Shown here piece by piece: positions 47,825 through 59,744 of a DNA stretch of 64,000 nt (its first letter is position 1; every line of letters begins with the position of its first letter). Location of the stretch: assembly GCF_036884655.1 (NCBI RefSeq), contig NC_088342.1, positions 14,246,501 through 14,310,500 on the forward strand. Reading direction: 5' to 3'. Under the pieces are notes generated by a model. It was not told where the DNA came from. It made no database searches and saw nothing but the letters and a program-made list of their open reading frames with translations. The position numbers and the translations under genes were made by a program. The DNA comes from Musa acuminata AAA Group (taxonomy: Eukaryota > Streptophyta > Magnoliopsida > Zingiberales > Musaceae).

Positions 47825-48079
47825 TTGACGGATGCTTTTGAAATAAACCACTTTCCATATCACACTACACAAAGAACCTACTTTTCACTAGAGTTAATGG
47901 TGCCAAAAAATAAATCTGAAATAGTGTATCACATCAAGCAAATTGATGCTGGCTCAGTGCATATTTCATGGTCCAGGCGAACGGTGGATGCATCAGTCCC
48001 AGTCACCACAAGTGCTGATGCAAAGTCAATGTTGCTTGCATCAAGTCAGTATATAATCCCAATCCTTGTAATCAATTAA
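47825..48079 (+). CDS. Unrecognised short open frame, possible exon fragment
   Basis: 84 codons beginning MTDAFEINHF and including KNKSEIVYHIKQIDAGSVHI and SWSRRTVDASVPVTTSADAK. Composition is protein-like, with balanced charge and no low complexity. No homology I can name. It lies downstream on the same strand as the remnants at 46.5-47.3 kb and could belong to the same broken gene. The in-frame ATG alone does not prove a start. Confidence 0.25.
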   Translation: MTDAFEINHFPYHTTQRTYFSLELMVPKNKSEIVYHIKQIDAGSVHISWSRRTVDASVPVTTSADAKSMLLASSQYIIPILVIN

Positions 48080-48839
48080 TAACGATGACTGGCCATTACA
48101 TTACACAAAACGTGGATGAGACATCCATTGTAATCTAATTCAGCAAAATGAATTTGCCATATAGGTAACAATTAAAATTATTCATATAAAAATGCATATT
48201 TTACAAATTCTTCATCTTAATTTTGTCAAGTTTCATGAAAAATAATGGCGATTTAAATTTCATATGAACTTCTAAGAGTATATAATTGTAATATATATTC
48301 TATGGTGCCACCATTATTTTAGGTACACATCTTTTGTGATTTATTAATATTATTTTGATTAAGTCGCTCATAAAAAATATGATCTATTTTAGAAAAATAT
48401 CCTTGAAAAGATTAAGAGCAATATATTTACCCATACCAATTTTGATATAGCATATGCATACCTCTAAATATTAGGATCCTCTACATATGCCCCTCGTAAT
48501 AACGAAAAAAATTATGTTAATCATGGTTAACTGTGTATACATATTCAATGTACCAAAAAAAATCTTCATTATTTAATTGTTATGAAAAAGATAATTTTTT
48601 AAAAGATATTTACAAATCAGAAACAAAATATATACGAGGCATATATTTGTGTATTTATATAATTTAAACTTAACATTATAAGGATGTTTTGAAAAACACT
48701 GTATTCGTAAAGATAAACAGGCACTCTTAGTAAAAGAAATAATTAATTATTTTTAATAAAAAGATTATACTGATTAAACTATAAGGTTAACACATAGGAG
48801 ATGGTATGTACGAGGACCACTGAATAAAACAATTGTACT
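48080..48839. other. AT-rich DNA left of the copia insertion
   Basis: No gene or element found. Ends with GTACT (48835-48839), the left copy of the target duplication of the copia element. Confidence 0.5.
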
Positions 48840-49453
48840 TGTTGGGCTGAATAGGGCTGATGGCCCATATTCAGCCCATGTGGGCTTTATCAGCCCACAG
48901 CTCACACCTCCTCTTAACCTAACCCTAATTAAGATTAGGGGGGTGTGGTGGCTGCGTTTTAGAGGCAGATTAAAGCTATAAAAAGGCAGCAACGAGACAG
49001 ATCTTTGTAGCGACGAGATTCCAAAGAGAAGAAGGAGAACAAGGCAGAAGAGGAAGAGAAAGAAAGGGAAAAAGACAAGGACAACGCAGAGAGACTGTTC
49101 ACAATCATCTAGCAGTGTTCTCATCTCAGGTTAGATCAAATCTACAGTAGGCTCTTGCTGTGATTACTTGGGAGGTTTTAGATATTGTGGGCAGTAACGT
49201 GATCCTTGTATCCCAGTTATTCTCTTGTGGTTGTTGCTTGGGTTTTGGGCAAGAGATTGAGATTTGTATATTCATTATTCTCATAGTGGATTATCTCTAG
49301 TTTGCCCCGTGGTTTTTACCCTTCACATTGAAGGGGTTTTCCACGTATATCTTGGTGTTCTGTTTGATTGTGTTTCCATTTTATTCCGCTGCGTATTTTG
49401 GTCTTCTAGTATTTGTTCCTATACAAAGGTTATTCCTGTTTATATCCCTATCA
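48840..49453 (+). repeat. Copia 5' LTR (614 bp)
   Basis: TGTTGGGCTGA...CCCTATCA. A GCTATAAAAAGG TATA box lies at about 48974-48985. It carries a 10-base extra segment (within 48845-48865) absent from the 3' LTR, giving a duplicated GGGCTGA right at the LTR start. Confidence 0.95.
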
Positions 49454-49500
49454 ACTGGTATCAGAGCGGGGTTTTGGTGATTTAATTTTTGCATTTGAAC

Positions 49501-52500
49501 ATGGAGGCCAGTAATATTTCTCGAATGATTAGTTTGAATGGAAATAATTGGATGATATGGAAACCAAGAATGGAAGATCTCTTGTATTGCAAAGATTTGT
49601 ATGGACCTTTGCAAGGGGATAGTGCAAAACCTACAACTATGATAGATGATGAGTGGAAGAGGTTAGATCGAAAAACAATTTGATTTATTAGACAGTGGCT
49701 TGATGATAGTGTATTTCACCATGTTTCTACAGAAATTTCTGCATATTCTCTTTGGAAAAAATTGGAAAGTCTCTATGAAAGAAAAACAGCTGGCAACAAA
49801 GCTTTTTTGATCAGAAAACTTGTGAACCTAAAATATAGAGAGGGTGCTTCTATTGCTGAGCATTTGAATGAAATGCAGAGTATTACTAACCAGTTATCCT
49901 CTATGAGAATGTCTCTTGATGATGAGTTGCAGGCATTGTTACTTCTCAGTTCATTACCAGAAAGTTGGGAGACACTGGTGGTTTCCCTTAGTAATTCTGC
50001 GCCAGATGGTATTGTCACTATGAGTCAAGTAACAAGCAGTTTGTTGAATGAGGAGTTGAGAAAAAAGAGTTCGGCAACATCTCAGAATGATTCACAAGCA
50101 CTTATCTCAGAGAACAGAGGAAGGTCAAAGTCTAGAAGCAGTTCACGTATGGGTAGGAGCAAGTCAAGATCAAGAAAAGATATTGTTTGCTATAACTGTG
50201 GTGAGAAAGGACATTACAAGAACCAATGTAAGCAACCTAAGAAGAACAAGAAAAAGGGAAAAGAAGTGGAGTCTACAGAGTCAAAGGATAATACTACAGC
50301 TACAGTGCAGGGTGGTGATTATTTGATTTTGTCTCCTTCTGATGATATTTTTTCTTGTGTGTGTTAGGATCTTGAGTGGGTGATTGACACAGGTGCTTCT
50401 TATCATGCTACACCACGGAGGGAGTTTTTTGCTACATACAGGTCTGGAAACTTTGGTGTTGTCAAGATGGGCAACTATGGCACAGCAGACATCATTGGCA
50501 TGGGTGATATCCATTTAAAGACCAACCTTGGCTGTAAGTTGGTACTTAAGGATGTGAGGCATGTGGTTGACTTGAGGCTAAATTTAATTTCAGTTGGAAG
50601 ACTAGATGATGAAGAGTATGAAAGCAGATTTCACAAAGGGCAATGGAAGCTCAGTAAGGGTTCTCTTGTTATAGCTAATGGAAAGAAATGTCATACTTTG
50701 TACAGGTTGCAGGCTAAAGCTTATGGTGAGCAGTTAAATGCTACAGAGAAAGACTTCAGTATGGAGTTGTGGCATAGGCGATTGGGACACATGAGCGAGA
50801 AGGGGCTGCAAGCTCTTTCCAAGAGAGAGGTATTACCATATCTCAGAGGTATACATCTGAACCCTTGTATTGATTGTTTGGCTGGTAAACAACATAGAGT
50901 TTCATTTGCTAGTGCTGCTTTGTCTAGAAAAATGCATGCCTTAGACCGTGTTTATACAGATGTATGTGGTCCTTTGAGGACAAAAACTCCTGGTGGATCT
51001 GTTGATGTTCTTGGTATAAGTGGTGCACTTTATTTTGTCACTTTTATAGATGATTTTTCCAAGAAAGTTTGGGCTTATGCTTTGAAGACCAAAGATCAGG
51101 TTATTAATGTCTTCAAAGAGTTTCATGCCAGGGTTGAAAGGGAGACAGAAAGGAAATTGAAATGCATAAGATCAGATAATGGTGGTGAGTATATGGGATT
51201 GTTTAATGACTATTGCAGGTCGCATGGGATCCAACATGAGATGACAGTTCCTGGTACACCTCAGCATAATGCAATTGCAGAGAGGATGAACCGCACCATC
51301 ATGGAAAAGATCAGATGTATGCTTTCACATGCCAAGCTACCCAAAAGGTTTTGGGATGAGGCTTTGAGGACTGCAGTTGATGTGATCAACTTATCACCAT
51401 GTACAGCCCTAGATGGTGATGTTGCAGAGCATGTATGGTCAGGGAAAGATGTTTCCTACTGGCATTTGAGAGTGTTTGGTTGTCGTGCATTTGCACATGT
51501 TCCAGATAATGAGAGGTCCAAGCTAGATGGTAAGTCTAAAGAATGTATTTTTCTTGGTTACTCACATGATCAGTTTGGTTACAGGCTTTGGGATCCAGAA
51601 AAGCAGAAGGTGTTCAGGAGTAGAGATGTGGTCTTCTTTGAGGATCAAACCTTTGAGGATTTGAAGAAGAAGGCACCAGCCAAGACTTCTGTAGAAGGAT
51701 TAGCAGATTGTGACCCAGTTATTCCTCCAGTATATCAGGGTGATGGGGGAGATGTGCAGGAAAATAGTGTAGAGCCTGATATTGATTTACCTGTAGGACA
51801 TGTTGAGCAAGAAGAAGTAGGAGAGCAAGTTCCCGCAGAACCTCAATTGAGAAGATCTTCTAGACAACGTCAACCTTCCAGAAGATACTCTACAGATGAG
51901 TATGTGATGCTTACTGATGCAGGTGAACCAGAGAGTTACCAGGAAGCAGTTGAGAGTGAGTAGAAAGAGAAGTGGTTAGTTGCTATGCAGGAAGAGATGG
52001 ATGCTCTTCAGAAGAACCACACTTATGATTTGGTGCTGCTACCAAATGGAATGAAGGCCTTGAAGAACAAGTGGGTTTTTAGGTTGAAGACTCAAGAATA
52101 TTGTTCTCAACCAAAGTACAAAGCTAGATTGGTTGTGAAAGGCTTTGGTCAAAAGAAAGGTATTGACTTTGAAGAGATATTTTCTCCTGTTGTTAAAATG
52201 TCTTCTATTCGTGTTGCTCTTGGTATTGCTGCTAGCCAGGACTTGGAGGTTGAGCAGTTAGATGTGAAGACAGCTTTCCTTCATGGTGATTTGGAGGAGG
52301 AAATTTATATGGAGCAACCAGAAGGCTTCAAAGTCAAAGGTAAAGATAATTTTGTCTGCAAGTTGAAGAAGAACTTGTATGGGCTAAAGCAAGCTCCAAG
52401 ACAGTGGTACAGAAAGTTTGATTCATTTATGACAGAAAATGGATACAAAAGAACGGCTTCAGATCATCATTGTGTGTACATCAAATGGTTTGGTGAGAAT

Positions 52501-53484
52501 TTTATTATTCTCTTACTTTATGTTGATGACATACTTATTCTTGGAAAAGATATATCTAAAATTGACAGGTTGAAGAAGGAACTGAGTGAGTCTTTTGCAA
52601 TGAAGGACATGGGGCCAGCAAAGCAAATACTAGGCATGCAGATTTCTCGTGACAGGAAAAACAAGAAGATTTGGTTGTCACAGGAGAAATACATCGAGAA
52701 GGTATTGGAAAGATTTAGTATGAGCAATGCTAAGCCAGTTGGTTCTCCTCTTGTAGGTCACTTCAAGTTGTGCTCAGAACAGAGTCCGTCAAGTGATGAG
52801 GAGAAGGAGAAAATGCAAAAGGTTCCTTATGCTTCAGCAGTTGGAAGTTTAATGTATGCAATGGTACGTACGAGGCCGGACATCGCATATGCAGTGGGTG
52901 TTACTAGCAGATTTCTTGCAAATCCAGGCAAAGAGCACTGGGCAGCAGTGAAGTGGATTTTTAGATATCTCAGAGGGAGCTCTAAGGTTTGTTTAAGCTT
53001 TGGAGGTGGACCACCTGCGTTAACAGGTTACACAGATGCAGATATGGCAAGAGATATAGATACGAGGAAGTCTACTTCAGGTTATGTACTTACTTTTGCA
53101 GGGGGAGCTGTGTCATGGCAATCCAGGTTACAAAGGTGTATTGCTCTCTCCACCACAGAAGCAGAATATATTGCTGCTACAGAGGTATGCAAAGAAATGT
53201 TATGGATGAAAGAATTCTTACAAGAATTGGGGCTGAAACAGGAAAATTATGTGATGCATTGTGACAGCCAGAGTGCCATCCATTTGTGTAAGAACCCAAT
53301 GTTTCATTCCAAGTCAAAGCATATAGATGTCAGATACCACTGGATTCGAAATGTATTTGAAGAGAAGCAGTTGTAGCTTCAGAAAATTCATACAGATGAC
53401 AACGGAGCAGACATGTTGACGAAGACCTTAACAAAAGAAAGACAGGAGATATGCCGACAGTTGGTCGGTATGGCTTCACATTGA
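49501..53484 (+). pseudogene. Copia gag-pol polyprotein, one frame with four stops
   Basis: From the ATG at 49501 to the TGA at 53482-53484 a single frame of 1,327 codons runs without any frameshift. Gag ends in the zinc knuckle CYNCGEKGHYKNQC (about 50190-50231). Protease has WVIDTGASYHATP (about 50374-50412), then LWHRRLGHMS and the integrase finger CIDCLAGKQ. The integrase core has VYTDVCGPL, IRSDNGGEY and NAIAERMNRT. RT has YGLKQAPRQWY and LLYVDDILIL, and RNase H has YTDADMARDIDTRKSTSG and LSTTEAEYIAA. RNase H DADMARD departs from the usual DADWAGD. Stops at 49681 (TGA), 50365, 51961 and 53374 (all TAG) break it. Apart from these the proteins look intact. Confidence 0.95.
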
Positions 53485-53526
53485 GGAGTCATGGGACAGC
53501 CTCCCTTATGGGCTGAAGGGGGAGGT

Positions 53527-54130
53527 TGTTGGGCTGATGGCCCATATTCAGCCCATGTGGGCTTTATCAGCCCACAGCTCACACCCCCTCTTAACCTAAC
53601 CCTAATTAAGATTAGGAGGGTGTGGTGGCTGCGTTTTAGAAGCAGATTAAAGCTATAAAAAGGCAGCAACGAGGCAGATCTTTGTAGCGACGAGATTCCA
53701 AAGAGAAGAAGGAGAACAAAGCAGAAGAGGAAGAGAAAGAAAGGGAAGAAGACAAGGACAACGCAGAGAGACTGTTCACAATCATCTAGCAGTGTTCTCA
53801 TCTCAGGTTAGATCAAATCTACAGTAGGCTCTTGCTGTGATTACTTGGGAGGTTTTAGATATTGTGGGCAGTAACGTGATCCTTGTATCCCAGTTATTCT
53901 CTTGTGGTTGTTGCTTGGGTTTTGGGCAAGAGATTGAGATTTGTATATTCATTATTCTCATAGTGGATTATCTCTAGTTTGCCCCGTGGTTTTTACTCTT
54001 CACATTGAAGGGGTTTTCCACGTATATCTTGGTGTTCTGTTTGATTGTGTTTCCATTTTATTCCGCTGCGTATTTTGGTCTTCTAGTATTTGTTCCTATA
54101 CAAAGGTTATTCCTGTTTATATCCCCATCA
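53527..54130 (+). repeat. Copia 3' LTR (604 bp)
   Basis: TGTTGGGCTGATGG...CCCCATCA, preceded by the polypurine tract and followed by the target repeat GTACT. Apart from the 10-base gap it aligns base for base with the 5' LTR. Confidence 0.95.
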
Positions 54131-54135
54131 GTACT

Positions 54136-55700
54136 TTGGTATGCTAGTTCACGAGTAGTAGTAATCCTCCTTTTGAGACAGAGTCCAGCTAATAACATTG
54201 AGTTGGGATGTCAAAGTGAGAGAATCGAAGACTATGTTCTATAGAGTTCATGGCATAATCGTCTTCTTGCTGAGATAGCTTATGGCAGTTAGATTTGACT
54301 TTCAAGCTAGTGAGGCCTTCCTTTTATATGCTCCCAGAAGCCTCACAAAGATGGTCATGTATTCAGCTTAGATGATGCTGCTTGCCCCTCTGAGGCTTTG
54401 ATATTGTTGTTCTCATCTCAAATAACAAAACCTAAACCAATATTCCCAGAGAGCTAGCGCAGGATGAATCATCATTTTCTAAGAAATAAAAGCAATGGTG
54501 TGTTAGAGTAGTCCTGTGACGAATGATAGATGATTCATGTTCCTTCTCCTCATGAGATTTGGTATAGTCTCTCATCATAATGATACCTCTACACCAAAGA
54601 GAGAAGGGAAGGGATCGACGGTTGAAAAATAAACAATCATTTACCCAAAGTATCAAAGAAAGGTTACTGTTAGCGGAGGAACCAAACTTGCAAAAGGGCT
54701 GACCATTGGTTGATTGGTAAGTTGTTCCTCATCATTAACTTTGGGGAGGAGGTTGGTTTGGATGCTTGCATTGGATTCCCTCACGAATATTCTCTCTATA
54801 GTTAGGATGCACGCCCTGAGCATTCAACACCCTTAAGTACCAGCTCCACGGGATATGGGCCCGCCTTAACGGAGGTGGTCCCACAATTATTTGAGAGAAT
54901 TGGCATTTGCTTTGGAACATCTTAGTTTAGAACATGACACATTCTATTCATCGATCTACAACGCAACCGAATCTACTGTCCAAGTACGTGCATGCATACC
55001 TACATGTGCCAACTTTTTATCAGCATCCACTACCCACAACCCACCAAGCAGGCGTGTGGGACACGGTATACAGGGAGTTGTGTTGTAGTGCTTATTTACC
55101 AGTATGTATAGTGATCAGATTTATAATAGATGATGTATAAATGAGTTGAACTTTGGATAGAATAATACCATACTAGGTAGAATAATAAGATGAGTAACTT
55201 GTTACCACTTCATATTTAGTTAGGTGTTTAGGGTGTAACTTTTACAACTTTTCTAATGCCCACTATTGGTACATGTTATCCTAGAAATCAAGTATACTGA
55301 CACAAATATATTCTTTCTGGTCCAACATTTATGACGGCTAGGTTGACGTAACTCATAGTTCACTTATATATATAATCATGGTTAAAACAAGTAGTAATGT
55401 TGTTACAGTGAACCCATCAATCAGATCACCACTACCAACCACCTGCTGCAAGTCATCATCATATCATATAGGCAGACCAATAAATCACTCATTTTACTTC
55501 ACTGCCCAAAAAGAATCAGATAATTGTCCCACATCACATCGTGCTCATCAACATAGCACACATAATGATATATATATATTAGCATTGTGTTTGCATAAAA
55601 TGGTACACTATAGACACAGTTCATCAAAATTATATATAGGTTATGCGGTTGGTCCAACTTCCCCCTCCTACAACGGTAAGAATTAGCTTAGTGACCGTTG
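54136..55700. other. Intergenic DNA between copia element and thaumatin-like gene
   Basis: Mixed-composition sequence that looks single-copy. The short open frames here have no recognisable domains. The 3' end of the thaumatin-like gene's transcript must lie within about 55500-55800, but I see no strong AATAAA signal. Confidence 0.45.
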
Positions 55701-55808
55701 GGAATCTCGTAGGCCTTCATCTTTTTTTTGATCTTTAGGTTCAGGACGACCCTTTTACAGATCCGCTTTGACAAAGGAGATAGGGCGGGGCGTAGAATGG
55801 TGTCTGTC

Positions 55809-57519
55809 CTATGGAAGCAACAGTAGGATGTATGCTGTTGTGGCTGCAATTGAAGAGAAGGATAGGAAGAGGGCTTTCCTCCGTGTGGGGGTTGCGTCGC
55901 CCGTGGCCAAGCTTGCAAGCCAAGCGTCGTCTGCCAGCATCATTCCACCTGCCGGTTCTGATGTTGATGTTGATGCTGATGTTGAAGACGAAGTAGAAGA
56001 CGGAGTCGAAGACGATGTTGGTTTTGGCGTTGAAGTTGAAGAAGAATCACTCGCTGATTTGAGACTGTACTCCGTTAACAAAAAGAACGAAAGGAAGCTT
56101 AGTTATCAGTATGCCTGTCCCAATTAACAAACACAAGCTACCGATCCTTTAGATAGGGTTGGAGCTGCGATCGTGACAGTAGCAAACGAGGAAAGGATTG
56201 GACAAGGCACAAGAAAAATCTTATCTTTGTCTTTGCTTTCTAAGCTTCCAATCAAAGGTAGAGATTGCGAATCAAATCATCAAGGAAAAATGAATAAAAA
56301 GGCGGACAAGATATTTCAAGCAAATTTGTATATCAAAAATTAAATGTTGAGATAAAATGCGAAATTGACAGACTGACATTAGCAAGAAAGAAGCCAGTCT
56401 TTTGATCAATGATGCCCGCACTCACTCCAGCACAGAAAGAAACAAATAATTGGTGGGAGATAAAGAAAAATCGCTCAAACCAGATGGTTTGCGCTGTTTC
56501 AAGATGAAGTTTTCTACTTAGAATGTAAGCAGCGTTCACATCTTCTCTTTCCAGCACACGAAAAGCCACAAGTTTACTTACGAAGCTCCAAATCCAACAT
56601 AAGATGTGAAAAAAAGGCCAAATCAAAGCAAGAAGAGTCACAAAGAACAAATGCAGGTAAAACACTTGGTGTTTAGACATGAAGAAAATGGTTACATACC
56701 TTGGGGCAGATTCTGGGCAGAAGGTGATGGTGTAATCGGCTCCTCCAGAGCATGTGAAAGTACTGGTCGGGTCGTCGAAGGCGTAGCTGTACGACTTGGG
56801 GCACGCCGCCTTGAACACTTCCGAGTACGCCGTCGGCCGGCAGGTGGCCGGGCTAGCATACGCCCCGCTGCAGCAGTACTCGGGCTTCCTGAACGCATCG
56901 CACGCGCTGCGGCACGCCTCCCCCACCCTCAGCTCCGCCGGACACCGCTGGCTTATGTCCACCACGCAGCCAGCCGCCGCGCACCCCCGGCTCGCCTCCA
57001 CCAGCACCGGCAGGTTGTAGCCGTCCACCAGGCTGACATCGTAGAAATCCCGCCCCGCCGACGAGGACGCGACAGTGAACTCGGCGAGCGTGGCGGGCGG
57101 GGCGGCCCCCGAGCCTTTGCACTCCACCTGGCCCGAGCCGCAGTCCCCGGTGGCGCAGGTCCAGGCGCCGCCGCCGGTAGAGGAGACGAAGCAGCCCGTC
57201 CGGGCCCAGAATCGACCGGACCAGCCGGCGGGGGATTGAAAGGAGCGAGAGGCCGCGGCCACGAGCTCGAAGCCTGTGGGCTGCATCTGGGAGCTGCCGG
57301 CGTTGGAGAGGATCCCCGGCCACACCGTCTCCCCGCACTTGTTCACAAATGTGAATGTCGTGCTGTCCCCTGCACACAGCACGCCAGCATTCATAAGAAA
57401 CCCCGAGACAAACGGCCCCATTAAAGCAGTACAGTTTTGTTACCTTCATGGAAGAAGAAGACTGAGAGGAGAAGAGCGAGACAAAGAAAGGTTGCAGGGG
57501 ATGCAAGGAAGGAGTCCAT
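55809..57519 (-). CDS. Thaumatin-like protein (PR-5 family), GPI-anchored type, three exons
   Basis: Exons on the minus strand are 57519-57444, 57369-56700 and 56064-55809, totalling 1,002 bases, or 333 residues plus TAG. Introns (57443-57370 and 56699-56065) are GT-AG and phase is kept. Exon 1 is a signal peptide (MDSFLASPATFLCLALLLSV). Exon 2 is the whole thaumatin fold: FTFVNKCGETVWPGIL, WSGRFWARTGC, 16 cysteines (the number that forms eight disulfides), and the acidic-cleft Arg, Glu and Asp residues (GRFWART, LAEFT, YDVSLVDGYNLP). It ends YTITFCPESAP. Exon 3 adds a Ser/Thr/Pro-rich stalk and the hydrophobic end FSSIAATTAYILLLLP, a likely GPI-attachment signal, so the protein is probably held at the outer plasma membrane or wall. 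Members bind wall glucans and act in defence or development. Exon 2 is very GC-rich. Confidence 0.94.
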
Positions 57520-57552
57520 CACAGGGTTGAGATGACGCTTGAAGAGTTCTCC

Positions 57553-57563
57553 GGCTTTATATT
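57553..57563 (-). promoter_or_regulatory. Candidate TATA box of the thaumatin-like gene
   Basis: Minus-strand AAAAATATAAA (57563-57553 region, core ATATAAAG) lies about 35-40 bases before the ATG at 57519. If real, the transcript would have a very short leader of about ten bases. Alternatively transcription starts further upstream and this is chance AT sequence. Confidence 0.35.
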
Positions 57564-57569
57564 TTTCTT

Positions 57570-59571
57570 GCTTGGTTATTTGGTGATGATGGCAGAGGAA
57601 GGATGAGTCTCGGGAGGGTGCAGAGATCCACCACCCAAAAATTATCAGGAGAGTGAGTGAAAAGACGGGAAGGCTGCTGAAAGCCTGGGTAGCTCAATTT
57701 AGATGATGGTTGGGCCTTTTTCATTTTTGGTTTTGGGTTCTATTGTTTTCTGCTTCGATAAAGGAAACAACACCATTGAAATGTATGGGCGAACAACATC
57801 GAACGTTTCGATTTTGCATATGGAATCATTTCTGAAATTAAAATTATGATTTAGTTTCGATTTGATTTGACTCATTGATTTTCGATTGATAAAAAAATAA
57901 AATGTACTCAAATACAAAGTCAGTAGACTTTAAATCAAATTATTAACAATTATATTATCGAATCTATTTATATTTCATTTATATTTAATTGATTTGAAAT
58001 CATATTTTGATTTTAATTTTTAGAAATCAAAACCAAATCGAACGATCTCGGTTTTGATTCGAGACAATTGAATCATTGATCCAATTTGATTTTAATTCTG
58101 AATCGATTCGATTTTAATTTAAATGTGATGATTTGAATTAAATCGTAGTCATTTCTATTGAAATGGAATGAATGGTCAATAATTTTGCATCAGAATCGTT
58201 TTTGATAGTCTTGACAATAAAAAATGTTAACATATCATATGCATCTCTCAGTTTATCGACAATATAAGAATGATTTTGTAAATAAACTCTTAGTTTCAGG
58301 CTTTTACCGTTCCATTTCCAAGCTTTTATCTTAGAGTAGTATTTCTATCTACGACATTTCACCATATAAGAAATAAATGATTTGTATTTAAAAATCCCAC
58401 TTCGAGACGCTTTATGAAAGCAAAACCTAAAATTAGGATTTTTATTTTTAATAAATCGTAGTTCGTTTAAGAACTAAGCCACTGATAAACGAGTATTTTT
58501 AGATAGACCTAATCAAATCCAATCCTATAATAGCTTAGTCAATCCAATCCAACTCGAGTGTTAAATTGGAGCCAACATTCAACTTAGAATTTCCAAACTA
58601 AATCCCTCCTAATCCTAACCCTTCGCAGATTAAATCCACAGAAATCGAATCATATTAGTTGTTATGGTGGTGGCCTCGGCCTTCCAATCTATCTGTTTTG
58701 TCTCTCTTTTGCACGCAGCCTCAAGTCGCATCGACCGTTCTGCATCGCGCGATACCGCTTGATATTTGGCCTTGAACACGTGGCAACAGATCCTGCTATT
58801 GTCAAATGAGCATTAGACGGTGGAGCTCAGTTGTCTGGACTCGGATAGGATACAAGAATTTTATTTTCCATCTTGTCAGGTAGGTTGTTCAAAGGGAAAA
58901 CGTGTCCCCACTCAGTTGGGACCCGTGAATTCCAAGTGTCAGCAGTCACCGACAACGCAATCATCCAATCCGGATCCAATACGAGATAATAAACAAGTCA
59001 CTTCCTCATGACATTAATGGATTGTCATCTACGCACCTCGATGACCATTGTTAGTATGGCTAGCCTACATGTCGTCTCAGATATCATTTACGAGCCTTTG
59101 GCAATCGGTACAAATTATAAAGGACACTAATTAATATAGAATTTTCCTCATTATGATTTCTCAATCTCCAGATATAAACTACATATAAAAAAAAAATACA
59201 TTAATCTAATTTCATAGGACTTATAATTACAATCAAACTTCTAACTCTAATTCCAATTTAAACTCAAAGTTTGATTTTTTTTTTCTTAACACTGTAATTA
59301 TCATCAACAGAAGAAAAGATCATCTTGATGTGATAACATTATCAAGAGTCACACGAGGAACACGACGATATTGGAGGTTGATAGGTTGAAGGTAATGTGA
59401 TTAGTATTTTTAATGGATGGTTTTTCATCAGATTGTGTTTATTCTAGAACTTAACTCTTGTCGATTAAAAATATTACTTGTATGAAGAAGATAGCCAGAT
59501 AACACAAAAAAAATCAAATCATTCTTGCGTTTCTAGCATAACATCTTTTTATATTGTATCGATGTCCAATT
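57570..59571. other. Upstream region of the thaumatin-like gene and intergenic DNA
   Basis: 57840-58160 is a degenerate repeat of GATTTGATT/CGATTCGATT words. A G-box-like ACACGTGGC lies at 58776-58784, about 1.26 kb upstream of the gene's ATG, too far to assign with confidence. 58820-59010 and the rest show no credible gene. 59150-59560 is AT-rich up to the copia LTR. Confidence 0.4.
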
Positions 59572-59744
59572 TGTTAGAAAATAAATAGATAAACAAGTTG
59601 TAGAAGAAGTTGATTATTATTAACATATCCTCCTTCCTTTTATACAGGTTAGAAGGGAGAATTTTCCTCAACAGGTTAGAGGATTTCCCTCAACAAAGTA
59701 GAGAGATTTCCTCAAACAGTTAGGGAAATCTCATCTACTTATCA
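59572..59744 (-). repeat. Probable short copia 3' LTR (173 bp)
   Basis: On the minus strand it starts TGATAAGTAG straight after the polypurine tract and ends TTTTCTAACA. It includes a CTGTATAAAAGG TATA box (about 59647-59636). Three internal GAGGAAATC/GAGGGAAATCC-like repeats lie in the first 100 bases. The end is inferred from the CTAACA terminus and the lack of any later good candidate; the other LTR is outside the window. Confidence 0.6.

Larger units (their letters stand above)
48840..54130 (+). mobile_element. Complete young Ty1/copia element with TSD GTACT
   Basis: Two LTRs (48840-49453 and 53527-54130), primer-binding site TGGTATCAGAGC at 49456-49467, polypurine tract AAGGGGGAGGT just before 53527, and the direct repeat GTACT at 48835-48839 and 54131-54135. 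One frame covers gag-pol. The LTRs differ by one 10-base insertion and about eight substitutions by eye (roughly 1.3 percent), so the insertion is recent. Domain order protease-integrase-RT-RNase H is copia; general appearance is Tnt1/Tork-like. Confidence 0.96.

Noticed and set aside
56606..57424. 272-codon open frame on the plus strand opposite the thaumatin-like gene
   Set aside because: Antisense shadow of a GC-rich exon, with Ala/Arg/Gly-rich content and no domain. The minus strand has a complete spliced gene with 16 cysteines.
58777..58782. G-box CACGTG as a regulator of the thaumatin-like gene
   Set aside because: About 1.26 kb upstream of the start codon and a common six-base word; no basis for assigning it.
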